From the NCBI GenBank assembly GCA_020851015.1, contig JADZDN010000392.1, forward strand, positions 1 to 11,796: a stretch of 11,796 nt of DNA, given 5' to 3'. Below, piece after piece: positions 11,778 through 11,796 of the stretch; position 1 is the stretch's first letter; every line of letters begins with the position of its first letter. Below the pieces are notes generated by a model. It saw nothing but the letters and a program-made list of their open reading frames with translations, did not search any database and was not told the DNA's origin. This stretch comes from Alphaproteobacteria bacterium (GTDB lineage Bacteria; Pseudomonadota; Alphaproteobacteria; JAEULC01). Position numbers and translations under genes: made by a program.

Positions 11778-11796
11778 CCCCCCTCCCCTTGCGGGA
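11778..11796. repeat. Left half of a GC palindrome cut by the window edge
   Basis: After a run of C, TCCC (11784-11787) and GGGA (11793-11796) pair around CTTGC, and the pattern appears to continue beyond the edge. Such CCCTCCCC-CTTGC-GGGAGGGG palindromes are common between genes in this class. The rest of 11581-11796 holds no credible gene. Confidence 0.35.

Noticed and set aside
1..11796. CRISPR array, tRNA, rRNA, insertion sequence or prophage genes
   Set aside because: No regularly spaced direct repeats, no cloverleaf candidate, no transposase, integrase or phage motif was seen on either strand.

Overview
The window looks like chromosomal core DNA of a high-GC (about 70% by eye) alphaproteobacterium, probably Rhodospirillales-like. 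Three things point there: a 46-residue aa3-type cytochrome oxidase subunit IV, a family I know mainly from Alphaproteobacteria; a histidine kinase whose phosphoacceptor region resembles PleC/DivJ; and an intergenic palindrome of a type common in that class. I see no phage, insertion sequence, CRISPR array, tRNA or rRNA. Genes are dense and no gene-free stretch exceeds about 220 bases.

Left part (1-3662). The 3' end of tldD enters from the left. It is followed by a two-gene toxin-antitoxin cassette, a Phd/YefM-type antitoxin and a PIN-domain (VapC-like) toxin, with a perfect 19-bp palindrome overlapping a plausible promoter. A class III adenylyl cyclase with an N-terminal zinc-ribbon-containing region runs toward it on the minus strand. 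A TauD/TfdA-type Fe(II)/2-oxoglutarate dioxygenase diverges from the cyclase across a 121-base gap.

Middle part (3663-7298). A 221-base inter-gene stretch carries nested perfect inverted repeats. Then come two divergent single-helix membrane microproteins: a 54-residue protein of unknown function on the minus strand with an excellent Shine-Dalgarno, and the cytochrome oxidase subunit IV on the plus strand. The latter is followed by a PPOX-type FMN flavoprotein. A minus-strand run ndk - chromate-transporter half - chromate-transporter half - DedA-family protein starts at a strong sigma70-type promoter (7332-7360). The two ChrA halves overlap by ATGA.

Right part (7393-11796). A YheS-type ABC-F ATPase diverges from ndk. 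It is followed by a soluble double-PAS histidine kinase without an adjacent response regulator. This meets holC (DNA polymerase III chi subunit) tail to tail with four bases between the stop codons. Upstream of holC lies a 60-base imperfect cruciform of REP-like type, a second decayed inverted copy about 60 bases further on, and half of another GC palindrome at the window edge.

The genes do not form one pathway. The clear co-transcribed groups are antitoxin-toxin, COX IV-flavoprotein and ndk-chr-chr-dedA. I do not see a convincing new multi-gene system. The best leads are the unannotated 54-residue membrane protein, the motif-degenerate split ChrA pair fused to ndk, the structured RNA/DNA candidate at 3674-3865, and the REP-like cruciform in the holC leader.
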